A stretch of DNA of 64,000 nucleotides from an uncultured Pseudomonadota bacterium (GTDB lineage Bacteria; Pseudomonadota; Gammaproteobacteria; Burkholderiales; Rhodocyclaceae), in assembly GCA_903870055.1 (NCBI GenBank), contig CAIQBG010000007.1:62001-126000 (forward strand). The letters run 5' to 3'. Positions 17,121 to 25,057 of this stretch are shown here, in pieces. A model generated the notes under the pieces. It searched no databases. It was not told the origin of the DNA and worked only from the letters and a program-made list of their open reading frames with translations. The position numbers and the translations under genes were made by a program. Position 1 is the first letter of the stretch. Each line of letters begins with the position of its first letter.

Positions 17121-19892
17121 CTATACCGCTAAAACATCATCCCCAGCCAGCGGCAGGGTAAATACAAAAGTTGAGCCGGATGCTACTTCCTGTCCGTCCT
17201 GGTTAGAAGCTTCTACCGGCAAACTTTCAACCCATAGTCTGCCACCAAAATGCTCCACAATCTCCCGGCTGATCGGTAAACCCAGTCCAGTGCCCTGTGG
17301 TTTATCGGTCATGGTGTTACCTCCCTGGCGGAATCGCTCGAAAATAATCGATTGATACGCTTCAGGAATACCAGGACCATTGTCATTGACGGATACGCGT
17401 GCGTAACCATCAGCAAAGCTTAACGACATCCGTATTAGGCCGGCAACAGGTGGTACAAACTTAACTGCATTAGAGAGTAGATTAATCACGACCTGCTTCA
17501 GGCGGTCGCGGTCTACGTCCACCCAGACTGGCTGTTGATCTTCCGGTAACTCAAGCACGAACACCGTACCCTTATCTCGGAACAACTGGCCAACCGATTC
17601 AGCCGTCGCACGAAGCAATGGGCTTAGATCAAGGCGTTCAACCTCCCAATCGACGCGCCCAGACTCCAGCTTGGCAAAATCAAGTATCTGGTTAATCAGG
17701 CGGGTTAACCGCTCTGCTTCACCAACGATAATGCCCAGAAATTTTGTACGATCTTCAGCGCCCATCTCGGGATCGTCATGCAGCATTTCGGAAAACGCAC
17801 GGATTGAAGTCAATGGCGTACGGAGCTCGTGGGTTACCGTCGACATGAAGTCATCTTTAAGCCGATCAACTTCCATCAGCTTTTCATTAGCCTGTCGTAG
17901 GTCGCGCGTAGCCGCTTCCAGCTCATTGGACTTGCGCTCTAACTCTTTAGAATGGGCCCGCACCTGGGATGCTTCGTCCAGGATATTAAGCACCTCGTCG
18001 AGACCAAGCTCTTCTTCCTGAACCACAGAACTCACCATCACGTGCGCACTGGCAGAACCAATAGTGCCCGCAAGCTGGGTTTCGGCAAACAATACGAAAT
18101 CGGCATCAGGCTGCAGATTGGTAATTTTGCTAATGCCCCGGTTGCTAGCATATCGCTGCAGACGTAACTGCGCCTGGCGAGGTCCGAGGAAACGCTTGAG
18201 CAGTTCAATAAGCGCCTCCGCCGATGCCGTACCTCTCCAGATACGAGGCACTGAATCACCGGCCTTCTGGATATTGACAAACTGGCTGGCAATAGCAGCT
18301 TCACTTGCCTCCTGTCGGGTCAATATTGAAACGACGATATATGCGCCAAGATTAAATAACAAACTCCAGAACAGGGTATGTGCAATCGGGTCCAGGCTGT
18401 CCAACCCCATAAGTTTATGCGCTGCCAGCAAGGAGATTCCCCACGGGCCATCCATGATAAAACCACTATCTATCCATCCGGATTTGGCAAAGGAAGGGAG
18501 CAAAGCCGTATAGAGCCAGATGGCAAACCCGAAACCCAGGCCGGCAAATGCACCCAGGCGATTGCCCTCTTTCCAGTACAAACCACCCAACATGGCTGGC
18601 GCAAATTGCGCCACAGCTAGAAATGAGATCAAACCGATGGAGACCAGCGCATAGGCCTCACCTGCACTGCGGTAATACAAGTAGCCTAAAAATAACAGCA
18701 CAACAATCGTGCTCCGCCGGATGAGCATGATCAAACCACTCAGATCTTTACGGTTAGCGAAATCAAAGCGTCCGCGTAGCAAGATAGGCATGACCAGATC
18801 GTTAGAAACCATAGTCGCCAAAGCAATCGTCTCGACAATCACCATGCCCGTTGCGGCCGATAGTCCGCCCAAAAATGCCAACAATGTCATTAGCGCATTG
18901 CCCTCGCTCAATGGCATGGTTAGCACAAGGGTGTCTGCTTCAAATGCGCCCCCGTTAAACTGAATCAGTCCGGCAAGCGCTATGGGCAATACAAAAATAT
19001 TAATCAGCAGCAAATACAAAGGAAAAAGCCATACAGCACGGCGCAAATGTGTTTCGTCTACGTTTTCGACTACCGTTATCTGGAACTGCCGCGGCAGCAT
19101 CAATATGGCAATACCGGATAAAAGGGTCAGCGCGAACCAGTTCCCGAAATTGATCGATTCAGGTTGTAGTAATTTAGCAATATTAGGAATCGCCTCAGCA
19201 CGCTGGAATAGATCAATAAAGCCATCATTCAGGCCCCAAACGACATAGGCGCCAATCGCCATAAAGGCAACCAGTTTGAACACGGATTCAAAGGCAACGG
19301 CCAGCACCATACCTTCATGACGCTCAGTGACATCGAGATGGCGAGTACCAAACAGGATCGTAAAAACAGCCAGAATGATGGCAATGATTGCCGTCGAATC
19401 CGGCATGAACGCCAAAGCTTCAAGCGCATCTGGAATAAGCGCTTCCGGATCATCTGGAAAAATGATCTTAAGACTATAAGCAATCGCCTTTAACTGGAGG
19501 GCGATATAAGGAATGATCCCGATGACTGCGATGACGGTGACAAAGCCCGCCAACAGCTGGCTTTTGCCATATCGGGCAGCAATAAAGTCAGCGATTGAGG
19601 TTAAACGTAGTGTTTTGCTGACACGAATCATCTTGAGGATGACTGCGGCAAACAAGAACATAATGGTTGGCCCCAGGTAGATCGTCAGAAAACTGAATCC
19701 CCCTGTGGTGGCTCGACCAACGCTGCCGTAAAAGGTCCAGGACGTGCAATAAACCGCAATGCCCAGCGCATACACCGTTGCGGTCATCACAGACCGTCCG
19801 GCATCAGCACGCCGATCACCGAATCGTGCAACAGCGAAAAGCGACCCTAAATAAACGAAGGTCACTAATCCAACAAACCAGGTCGCAATCAT
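17121..19892 (-). CDS. SSS-permease sensor histidine kinase (CbrA/CrbS type)
   Basis: Predicted 923-residue hybrid. Residues 1-525 form about 13 membrane helices of a sodium/solute symporter (YCTSWTFYGSVGRATTGGFS, LTSIADFIAARYGKS, ATGMVIVETIALATMVSND). A linker and coiled coil (635-680) lead to an intact kinase core: H-box VTHELRTPLTSIRAF with His688, N-box around Asn804/Asn808, G1 DNGPGIPE (837-844) and G2 GTGLGLP. Such proteins (CbrA, CrbS) sense or transport carbon and nitrogen sources; CrbS-type kinases control acs and the acetate switch in gamma-proteobacteria. The acs gene just upstream supports a similar role. Its start overlaps the small upstream membrane gene by four bases. Confidence 0.92.
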   Translation of the reverse strand: MIATWFVGLVTFVYLGSLFAVARFGDRRADAGRSVMTATVYALGIAVYCTSWTFYGSVGRATTGGFSFLTIYLGPTIMFLFAAVILKMIRVSKTLRLTSIADFIAARYGKSQLLAGFVTVIAVIGIIPYIALQLKAIAYSLKIIFPDDPEALIPDALEALAFMPDSTAIIAIILAVFTILFGTRHLDVTERHEGMVLAVAFESVFKLVAFMAIGAYVVWGLNDGFIDLFQRAEAIPNIAKLLQPESINFGNWFALTLLSGIAILMLPRQFQITVVENVDETHLRRAVWLFPLYLLLINIFVLPIALAGLIQFNGGAFEADTLVLTMPLSEGNALMTLLAFLGGLSAATGMVIVETIALATMVSNDLVMPILLRGRFDFANRKDLSGLIMLIRRSTIVVLLFLGYLYYRSAGEAYALVSIGLISFLAVAQFAPAMLGGLYWKEGNRLGAFAGLGFGFAIWLYTALLPSFAKSGWIDSGFIMDGPWGISLLAAHKLMGLDSLDPIAHTLFWSLLFNLGAYIVVSILTRQEASEAAIASQFVNIQKAGDSVPRIWRGTASAEALIELLKRFLGPRQAQLRLQRYASNRGISKITNLQPDADFVLFAETQLAGTIGSASAHVMVSSVVQEEELGLDEVLNILDEASQVRAHSKELERKSNELEAATRDLRQANEKLMEVDRLKDDFMSTVTHELRTPLTSIRAFSEMLHDDPEMGAEDRTKFLGIIVGEAERLTRLINQILDFAKLESGRVDWEVERLDLSPLLRATAESVGQLFRDKGTVFVLELPEDQQPVWVDVDRDRLKQVVINLLSNAVKFVPPVAGLIRMSLSFADGYARVSVNDNGPGIPEAYQSIIFERFRQGGNTMTDKPQGTGLGLPISREIVEHFGGRLWVESLPVEASNQDGQEVASGSTFVFTLPLAGDDVLAV

Positions 19893-20122
19893 TCGAAATC
19901 CTGATTGGCAGTACGTTTAAACGAATTCACTACCGATGGGTCTGCCAAACGTCGGGCAATTAAAATCAAAGCAAGCCACAGACCAAAAAGCATCACATAC
20001 AAAGTAGGTAAACCACCGAGATAACCTCGGTATAAAGAGAGCAACGGGTAATTAAAGACGATCAACGCCAGGCAGCCGGCAACCCCAAGCTTCAACAGAG
20101 TTTTCTGTAATGCTTTCTGCAC
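19889..20122 (-). CDS. small membrane protein preceding the permease-kinase (CbrX-like position)
   Basis: Predicted 77-residue protein with two hydrophobic helices (about 12-30 and 38-58) and a polar C-terminal tail. Its stop overlaps the kinase start (ATGA), which means translational coupling. Pseudomonas cbrA has a small coupled membrane gene, cbrX, in the same place; the match here is in size, topology and arrangement, not demonstrated sequence homology. It may assist folding or signalling of the permease-kinase. It is the first gene of the operon running down to 10789. Confidence 0.7.
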   Translation of the reverse strand: MQKALQKTLLKLGVAGCLALIVFNYPLLSLYRGYLGGLPTLYVMLFGLWLALILIARRLADPSVVNSFKRTANQDFE

Positions 20123-20140
20123 GATGACTCCCTTCTAAAA

Positions 20141-20168
20141 GAAAAACCGGCGCAGTAATCCACGCCGG
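20141..20168 (-). terminator. terminator after the acs 3' region
   Basis: CCGGCG (minus 20168-20163) and CGCCGG (minus 20152-20147) form a 6-bp stem with a 10-base loop, followed on the minus strand by TTTTTCTTTT. It lies between acs and the small membrane gene, so acs and the sensory operon are probably separate or partly separate transcription units. Confidence 0.7.
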
Positions 20169-20184
20169 CTCCTCTGTCTGTCAC

Positions 20185-20340
20185 AACCGAACCTGCTTCA
20201 GCAGGTCCATGGTTGCTGGCCGATTCATATGATCAGCTCTTATTCCGGGGTTTAACCCGGTGAGGGGCCACCCTCCTCCATGAATCTTTAGCAGCCCTTC
20301 AATCCGGCGTGCGGCTCTCCAACCGCACGCCGAACCCCGA
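20185..20340 (-). other. hairpin-rich 3' untranslated region of acs
   Basis: This non-coding interval packs several inverted repeats: CGGCGTGCGG/CCGCACGCCG (20305-20332, 8-base loop, 8 bases after the acs stop), GAGGG/CCCTC (20262-20275), CCGGG/CCCGG (20245-20260) and ACCTGCT-TC-AGCAGGT (20191-20206). None has its own T-run; the terminator follows at 20141-20168. Such density suggests a structured 3' UTR, a small RNA, or the remnant of a mobile or intron-like element. I cannot match it to a family. Confidence 0.5.
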
Positions 20341-22302
20341 TTAACCCTTGAGTTGCTCAAGGATCTGCGGGTTTTCCAGCGTCGAAGTATCTTGCGTAAC
20401 TTCTTCACCCTTAGCCAGCGAGCGAAGCAGACGGCGCATGATCTTGCCTGAACGTGTCTTCGGCAGGTTGTCACCAAAGCGGATGTCCTTCGGTTTGGCG
20501 ATCGGACCAATTTCCTTGCCAACGAAGTCGGCCAGTTCCTTGATAACCCGCTTAGCATCGTCACCTGTCGGGCGCGCACCCTTCAGCACAACGAAAGCCA
20601 CGATAGCTTCACCGGTCAGATCATCAGGACGACCTACTACAGCAGCTTCAGCCACCATCGGGTGAGCAACAAGTGCCGACTCGATTTCCATCGTGCCCAT
20701 ACGGTGACCCGAGACATTCAGCACGTCATCGATACGGCCTGTAATGGTGAAATAACCCGTATTAACATCACGGATTGCACCGTCACCAGCCAGATAAAGC
20801 TTGCCGCCCAAATCTTCTGGGAAGTAAGACTTCTTGAAACGTTCTGGATCGCCCCAAACTGCACGAATCATTGATGGCCAAGGCTTCTTAACGACCAGGA
20901 TACCGCCCTGGCCCCAAGGTACTTCGTTACCCGTTTCATCAACTACTGCAGCCTGAATGCCTGGGAACGGCAGCGTGCATGAACCTGGGACCAATGGCGT
21001 AGCGCCTGGCATCGGCGTAATCATGTGGCCGCCTGTTTCGGTCTGCCAGAAAGTATCTACGATAGGGCAACGACCGCCGCCCACGTTGTCGTAGTACCAC
21101 TCCCAAGCTGTCGGATTGATCGGTTCACCGACCGAACCCAACAGACGCAGGCTCGACAGATCGTACTTCTTCGGATGCACAGCAGGATCTGTATCAGCCG
21201 CCTTAACCAACGAGCGAATAGCTGTTGGTGCCGTGTAGAAAATGCTGACCTTGTGCTTCTGGATCATGTCCCAGAAACGGCCGGCATTCGGGAACGTCGG
21301 GATACCTTCAAAGACCACTTCGGTACCACCGCAGGCCAATGGGCCGTAAGTGATGTAAGTGTGACCGGTAACCCAACCGATATCAGCCGTGCACCAGAAA
21401 ATATCTTCCTTCTTCAGATCGAAGGTGTAGAGCATCGTCAGCATAGCGTGCAGCAGATAGCCGCCTGTGGAGTGCTGAACACCCTTTGGCTTACCCGTTG
21501 AACCCGAGGTGTAAAGCAGGAACAGCGGATGTTCTGCCTCAACCCAGACTGGCTCACACTGATCTGATTGTTTGTTAACGATATCGTCAGCCCAAACGTC
21601 ACGGCCTGCCGTCATGGCAACGTCTACGCCAGTTCGCTTGAATACCAGAACACTGGTACAGCATTCACATCCACCCATTGTAAATGCTTCGTCAGCAATA
21701 GCCTTCAATGGCAGCGACTTGCCGCCACGGAATTGGCCATCACTCGTGATCAGAACTTTCGCGCCAGCATCGCTAATACGATCGCGCAGCGATTGAGCCG
21801 AGAAGCCACCGAAGACGATCGAGTGGGTTGCGCCAATACGGGCACAAGCTTGCATCGATGCGATACCGTCAATGGTCATCGGCATGTAAATAATGACGCG
21901 ATCACCCTTTTGAACGCCGAGCTCTTTCAGAGCATTGGCAATCTTCGAAACGCGAGCCAGCAGTTCTTTATAGGTAACCTTGGTTACTTGGCCGTCATCT
22001 GCTTCAAAAATAAGCGCGACCTTGTCGCCCAGACCGCGCTCTACCTGGCGATCCAGACAGTTGTAGGAAGCATTCAGCTTGCCATCAACAAACCAGCCGT
22101 AGTTAGGTGCCTTCGACTCGTCAAGAATTTTGGTGAACGGCGTTTGCCAGCTGAGGAGTTCCTTAGCACGCTTGCCCCAGTAACCCTCGTAATCCTGGTC
22201 AGCTTCGGCACAAAGGGCCTTGTATCCATCCATGCCCGACACAGCTGCATTCTTAACGAACTCCGGGGACGGTTGATAGACCTTTGCGGATTCATTCGAC
22301 AT
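20341..22302 (-). CDS. acs: acetyl-CoA synthetase (AMP-forming)
   Basis: Predicted 653-residue enzyme, equal to the E. coli length (652). It makes acetyl-CoA from acetate, ATP and CoA via acetyl-AMP. Visible are the P-loop-like AMP motif [15 protein letters not shown], the WQTETGG motif and the A10 motif [14 protein letters not shown], whose Lys is the conserved acetylation site in this family. An AGGAG ribosome site precedes the ATG. It diverges from the fumarase gene and lies just upstream of the permease-kinase/symporter operon, consistent with acetate scavenging. PrpE at 25058 is a relative but clearly distinct. Confidence 0.96.
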   Translation of the reverse strand: MSNESAKVYQPSPEFVKNAAVSGMDGYKALCAEADQDYEGYWGKRAKELLSWQTPFTKILDESKAPNYGWFVDGKLNASYNCLDRQVERGLGDKVALIFEADDGQVTKVTYKELLARVSKIANALKELGVQKGDRVIIYMPMTIDGIASMQACARIGATHSIVFGGFSAQSLRDRISDAGAKVLITSDGQFRGGKSLPLKAIADEAFTMGGCECCTSVLVFKRTGVDVAMTAGRDVWADDIVNKQSDQCEPVWVEAEHPLFLLYTSGSTGKPKGVQHSTGGYLLHAMLTMLYTFDLKKEDIFWCTADIGWVTGHTYITYGPLACGGTEVVFEGIPTFPNAGRFWDMIQKHKVSIFYTAPTAIRSLVKAADTDPAVHPKKYDLSSLRLLGSVGEPINPTAWEWYYDNVGGGRCPIVDTFWQTETGGHMITPMPGATPLVPGSCTLPFPGIQAAVVDETGNEVPWGQGGILVVKKPWPSMIRAVWGDPERFKKSYFPEDLGGKLYLAGDGAIRDVNTGYFTITGRIDDVLNVSGHRMGTMEIESALVAHPMVAEAAVVGRPDDLTGEAIVAFVVLKGARPTGDDAKRVIKELADFVGKEIGPIAKPKDIRFGDNLPKTRSGKIMRRLLRSLAKGEEVTQDTSTLENPQILEQLKG

Positions 22303-22621
22303 GTTGCATCTCCTCGCTATTGTTTGATATTGCCTGGTTATATCCGTTCAGCCTTTCGACTTACGGGCCGGCATTTGGACACCATGAGCTGGAATCAGAT
22401 CAAGGGCCGTACGCTGGGTACGTGATCATTTAATGACCTAAGCCTTACACCCTGCTTACACATAAAAGCCTTTATGGGTGCGGGTTTTGTGCGGCATTGC
22501 ACCATTTATTGATCGTGATCAAATCGTGCCAAATAATGCCGTTTTCATTACAATCCCAAAAGCGCATAATTCCGTGCTTTATAACGCTTTCAACCCATTA
22601 ACAGTCATCCGGGAAACCACC
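22303..22621. promoter_or_regulatory. divergent acs / fumarase intergenic region
   Basis: A 319-base gene-free interval containing the promoters of both genes. It holds a perfect FNR-type palindrome (22509-22522) with a TACAAT -10 candidate at 22549-22554 toward fumarase, and a direct repeat CTTACAC at 22444-22450 and 22455-22461 (11-bp period) nearer acs. An open frame covering 22478-22621 continues in frame into fumarase but has no similarity to the enzyme and is not counted as coding. Confidence 0.65.
22509..22522 (+). promoter_or_regulatory. FNR/ANR-type binding site upstream of fumarase
   Basis: TTGATCGTGATCAA matches the FNR half-site consensus TTGAT-N4-ATCAA in every defined position. 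It is centred about 45 bp upstream of the start point predicted from the TACAAT element, close to where an FNR-class activator acts. It suggests oxygen control of the oxygen-labile class I fumarase, with acs as a possible second target. Confidence 0.7.
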
Positions 22622-24151
22622 ATGGCCGCCATCAAGCAAGAAGACTTCATCCAGTCGATCGCAGACGCTTTCCAGTACATCAGCTACTACCACCCACTGG
22701 ACTACATTAAAGCACTGGGCGAGGCTTACAAGCGTGAAGAAAGCCCGGCTGCAAAAGACGCCATTGCTCAGATTCTAACCAATTCGCGCATGGCCGCTGA
22801 AGGCCACCGCCCAATTTGTCAGGATACCGGCATTGCGGTTGTCTTCCTCAAGGTTGGTCAGAACCTTAAATGGGATGCCACCATGAGCGTGCAGGAAATG
22901 GTTAATGAAGGCGTTCGCAGGGCATACCTAAATCCGGATAACAAACTTCGCGCCTCGGTCCTTCTGGATCCGGCTGGCGCCCGTAAGAACTCCAAAGACA
23001 ACACACCGGCTGTTGTTCACTACGAAATCGTCGAAGGCGATGAACTGGAAGTCATCTGTGCTGCCAAGGGGGGTGGTTCGGAGAATAAGACTAAGTTCTA
23101 CGCCTTGAACCCATCAGACTCCATCGTCGACTGGGTACTGAAAACCGTGCCCACCATGGGTGCTGGCTGGTGCCCACCCGGCATTCTCGGCATCGGCATC
23201 GGTGGCACCCCAGAAAAAGCCATGCTCCTGGCCAAAGAATCGCTGATGTCCCCATGTGACATTCACGAACTCCAAGCCAAAGCCGCCGAAGGTCACACAT
23301 TGACTCGTGTTGATGAGCTTCGTCTGGAGCTGTACGAAAAAGTCAACGCGCTAGGCATTGGCGCACAAGGCCTCGGCGGCCTGACCACCGTGCTGGACGT
23401 CAAGATCCTTGATTACCCAACCCACGCTGCTTCACTGCCAGTTGCCATGATTCCAAACTGTGCCGCAACCCGTCACGTTCACTTCCACCTGGATGGCTCG
23501 GGCCCGGCACATTTGCCAACACCAAAACTGGAAGACTGGCCTGATATCACCTGGGCGCCGGATGCTAAAAAGGCCAAGCGCGTTAACCTCGACACCCTTA
23601 CCAAAGAAGAAGTTGCCGCGTGGCAACCAGGAGATATTCTGCTGCTCAACGGCAAAATGCTCACCGGCCGCGATGCTGCTCACAAGCGCATTCAGGACAT
23701 GCTGGCCCGTGGCGAGAAATTGCCAGTCGACTTTACTAACCGCGTCATCTACTACGTGGGTCCAGTCGATCCAGTACGTGACGAAGTGGTTGGCCCAGCG
23801 GGTCCAACAACCGCCACCCGCATGGATAAGTTCACCCGCATGATGCTGGAAAAAACAGGCCTCATCTCCATGGTGGGCAAAGCAGAGCGTGGCCCAGTTG
23901 CTATTGAAGCCATCCGCGACAACAAGGCCGCTTACCTCATGGCTGTTGGTGGTGCTGCGTATCTGGTTTCTAAAGCGATCAAAGAAGCTAAGGTTGTTGG
24001 TTTTGCCGATCTGGGCATGGAAGCCATTTACGAATTCACTGTCGAAGACATGCCGGTAACGGTAGCGGTTGATTCAGCAGGTACCTCGGTTCACGAAACA
24101 GGCCCGAAAGAATGGCAGATCAAAATCGGCAAGATTCCGGTCAAGTCATAA
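22622..24151 (+). CDS. class I fumarate hydratase, iron-sulfur type
   Basis: Predicted 509-residue TCA-cycle enzyme interconverting fumarate and malate with a [4Fe-4S] cluster. The three cluster cysteines appear as Cys66 (RPICQDTG), Cys184 (GAGWCPPG) and Cys280 (IPNCAATRH). The N-terminal alpha and C-terminal beta regions (TATRMDKFTRMML, VAVDSAGTSVH) are fused, as in FumA/FumB. I chose the ATG at 22622 because similarity starts at MAAIKQEDF; the frame upstream is promoter sequence. The FNR-like box suggests anaerobic or microaerobic regulation. Whether to call it fumA or fumB is arbitrary here. Confidence 0.95.
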   Translation: MAAIKQEDFIQSIADAFQYISYYHPLDYIKALGEAYKREESPAAKDAIAQILTNSRMAAEGHRPICQDTGIAVVFLKVGQNLKWDATMSVQEMVNEGVRRAYLNPDNKLRASVLLDPAGARKNSKDNTPAVVHYEIVEGDELEVICAAKGGGSENKTKFYALNPSDSIVDWVLKTVPTMGAGWCPPGILGIGIGGTPEKAMLLAKESLMSPCDIHELQAKAAEGHTLTRVDELRLELYEKVNALGIGAQGLGGLTTVLDVKILDYPTHAASLPVAMIPNCAATRHVHFHLDGSGPAHLPTPKLEDWPDITWAPDAKKAKRVNLDTLTKEEVAAWQPGDILLLNGKMLTGRDAAHKRIQDMLARGEKLPVDFTNRVIYYVGPVDPVRDEVVGPAGPTTATRMDKFTRMMLEKTGLISMVGKAERGPVAIEAIRDNKAAYLMAVGGAAYLVSKAIKEAKVVGFADLGMEAIYEFTVEDMPVTVAVDSAGTSVHETGPKEWQIKIGKIPVKS

Positions 24152-24173
24152 GCCTTCACGGAATACAGCTAGG

Positions 24174-24986
24174 GTGACCACACAACCGAAGCCCACGATC
24201 GGTGTTTTTGACTCCGGTCTGGGCGGGCTGTCTGTGCTGGGCGCCCTCGCTGCTGAATGCCCATCTGCCAACCTGATTTACGCAGCAGACACTGCCCACG
24301 TTCCCTACGGCAATAAAACACCCGATCAAATCCGGGCACGTGTGCTGGCCATGGGCCAGGCGCTTATCAATCAAGGTTGCACAACGCTGGTTGTCGCGTG
24401 CAATACTGCTACCGCCGAAGCCATAGAAGCCCTACGTGCAACACACCCCAACATTCCTATTGTTGGTGTAGAGCCGGGTATCAAGCCCGCTGCACTCAAC
24501 ACACAAACCGGCAAGATTGCCGTACTCGCTACGGCCGCTACCGCAAAGAGCCAGCGTCTGGCACAGCTTATCGCAAGGCACGCGCCGCATCGGGTCGTTC
24601 ACGTTATTCCCTGCCATGGTTGGGCAACCGAAGTTGAAGCGCTTAATCTAGAAGCCCCCACCATCATTGCCGAAGCCCGTGAAAAACTGCTCCCACTTAT
24701 CGATGCCGGCGTTGATCAAGTGGTGCTGGGCTGTACGCACTACGACTTCCTCGCGCCCACACTTAGCCGCCTCATTGGTGGCAAAGCACAACTGGTAGGC
24801 GTTGCCGGTGCTGTGGCACGCCAGGCCTGCAAAGTTTCAGGCTGTGACAGCCTAACCGGTAATGGCACGATTCGATTAATGTCGACGATGAATCCCGTGC
24901 GTTTACCTCACACACTATCTGCTTTAGGTCTTGGTGATTTAGTCGAAAGTCTTGCTGGGCCTCCTCAAAGCCTTGCGGCAGACTAA
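24174..24986 (+). CDS. murI: glutamate racemase
   Basis: Predicted 270-residue enzyme that supplies D-glutamate for peptidoglycan. Catalytic cysteines are Cys76 (VVACNTATAEA) and Cys187 (LGCTHYDFL), with GVFDSGLGGLSVL near the N-terminus. I chose the GTG start at 24174, since the frame upstream overlaps fumarase out of frame and is not similar to MurI. The ribosome site is weak. It begins 22 bases after fumarase and ends before a bidirectional terminator. Confidence 0.94.
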   Translation: MTTQPKPTIGVFDSGLGGLSVLGALAAECPSANLIYAADTAHVPYGNKTPDQIRARVLAMGQALINQGCTTLVVACNTATAEAIEALRATHPNIPIVGVEPGIKPAALNTQTGKIAVLATAATAKSQRLAQLIARHAPHRVVHVIPCHGWATEVEALNLEAPTIIAEAREKLLPLIDAGVDQVVLGCTHYDFLAPTLSRLIGGKAQLVGVAGAVARQACKVSGCDSLTGNGTIRLMSTMNPVRLPHTLSALGLGDLVESLAGPPQSLAAD

Positions 24987-25014
24987 CCCCTATATTTTTT
25001 GCACTCCAAATAAA

Positions 25015-25045
25015 AACGGCCTGTCTCTCGACAGGCCGTTTCTTT
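25015..25045. terminator. bidirectional terminator between murI and prpE
   Basis: A perfect 12-bp stem, AAACGGCCTGTC (25015-25026) and GACAGGCCGTTT (25031-25042), with loop TCTC and T/A tracts on both sides. It serves the convergent murI and prpE genes. Confidence 0.9.
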
Positions 25046-25057
25046 GATAACTACCGC

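Noticed and set aside
19889..20122. Second DUF4212 subunit
   Set aside because: It is small and two-helical, but lacks the YWxK-start and IWFLVT pattern seen in the DUF4212 protein at 11064-11333.
20185..20340. Group II intron remnant in the acs 3' region
   Set aside because: The strong hairpin is reminiscent of intron domains, but there is no reverse transcriptase sequence or clear domain V motif.
20181..20579. 132-codon minus-strand frame overlapping the acs 3' end
   Set aside because: It is out of frame with acs, Arg-rich without motifs, and runs through hairpins and untranslated sequence.
22478..22621. 48-codon extension upstream of fumarase
   Set aside because: It contains the FNR box and promoter elements and has no similarity to the enzyme.
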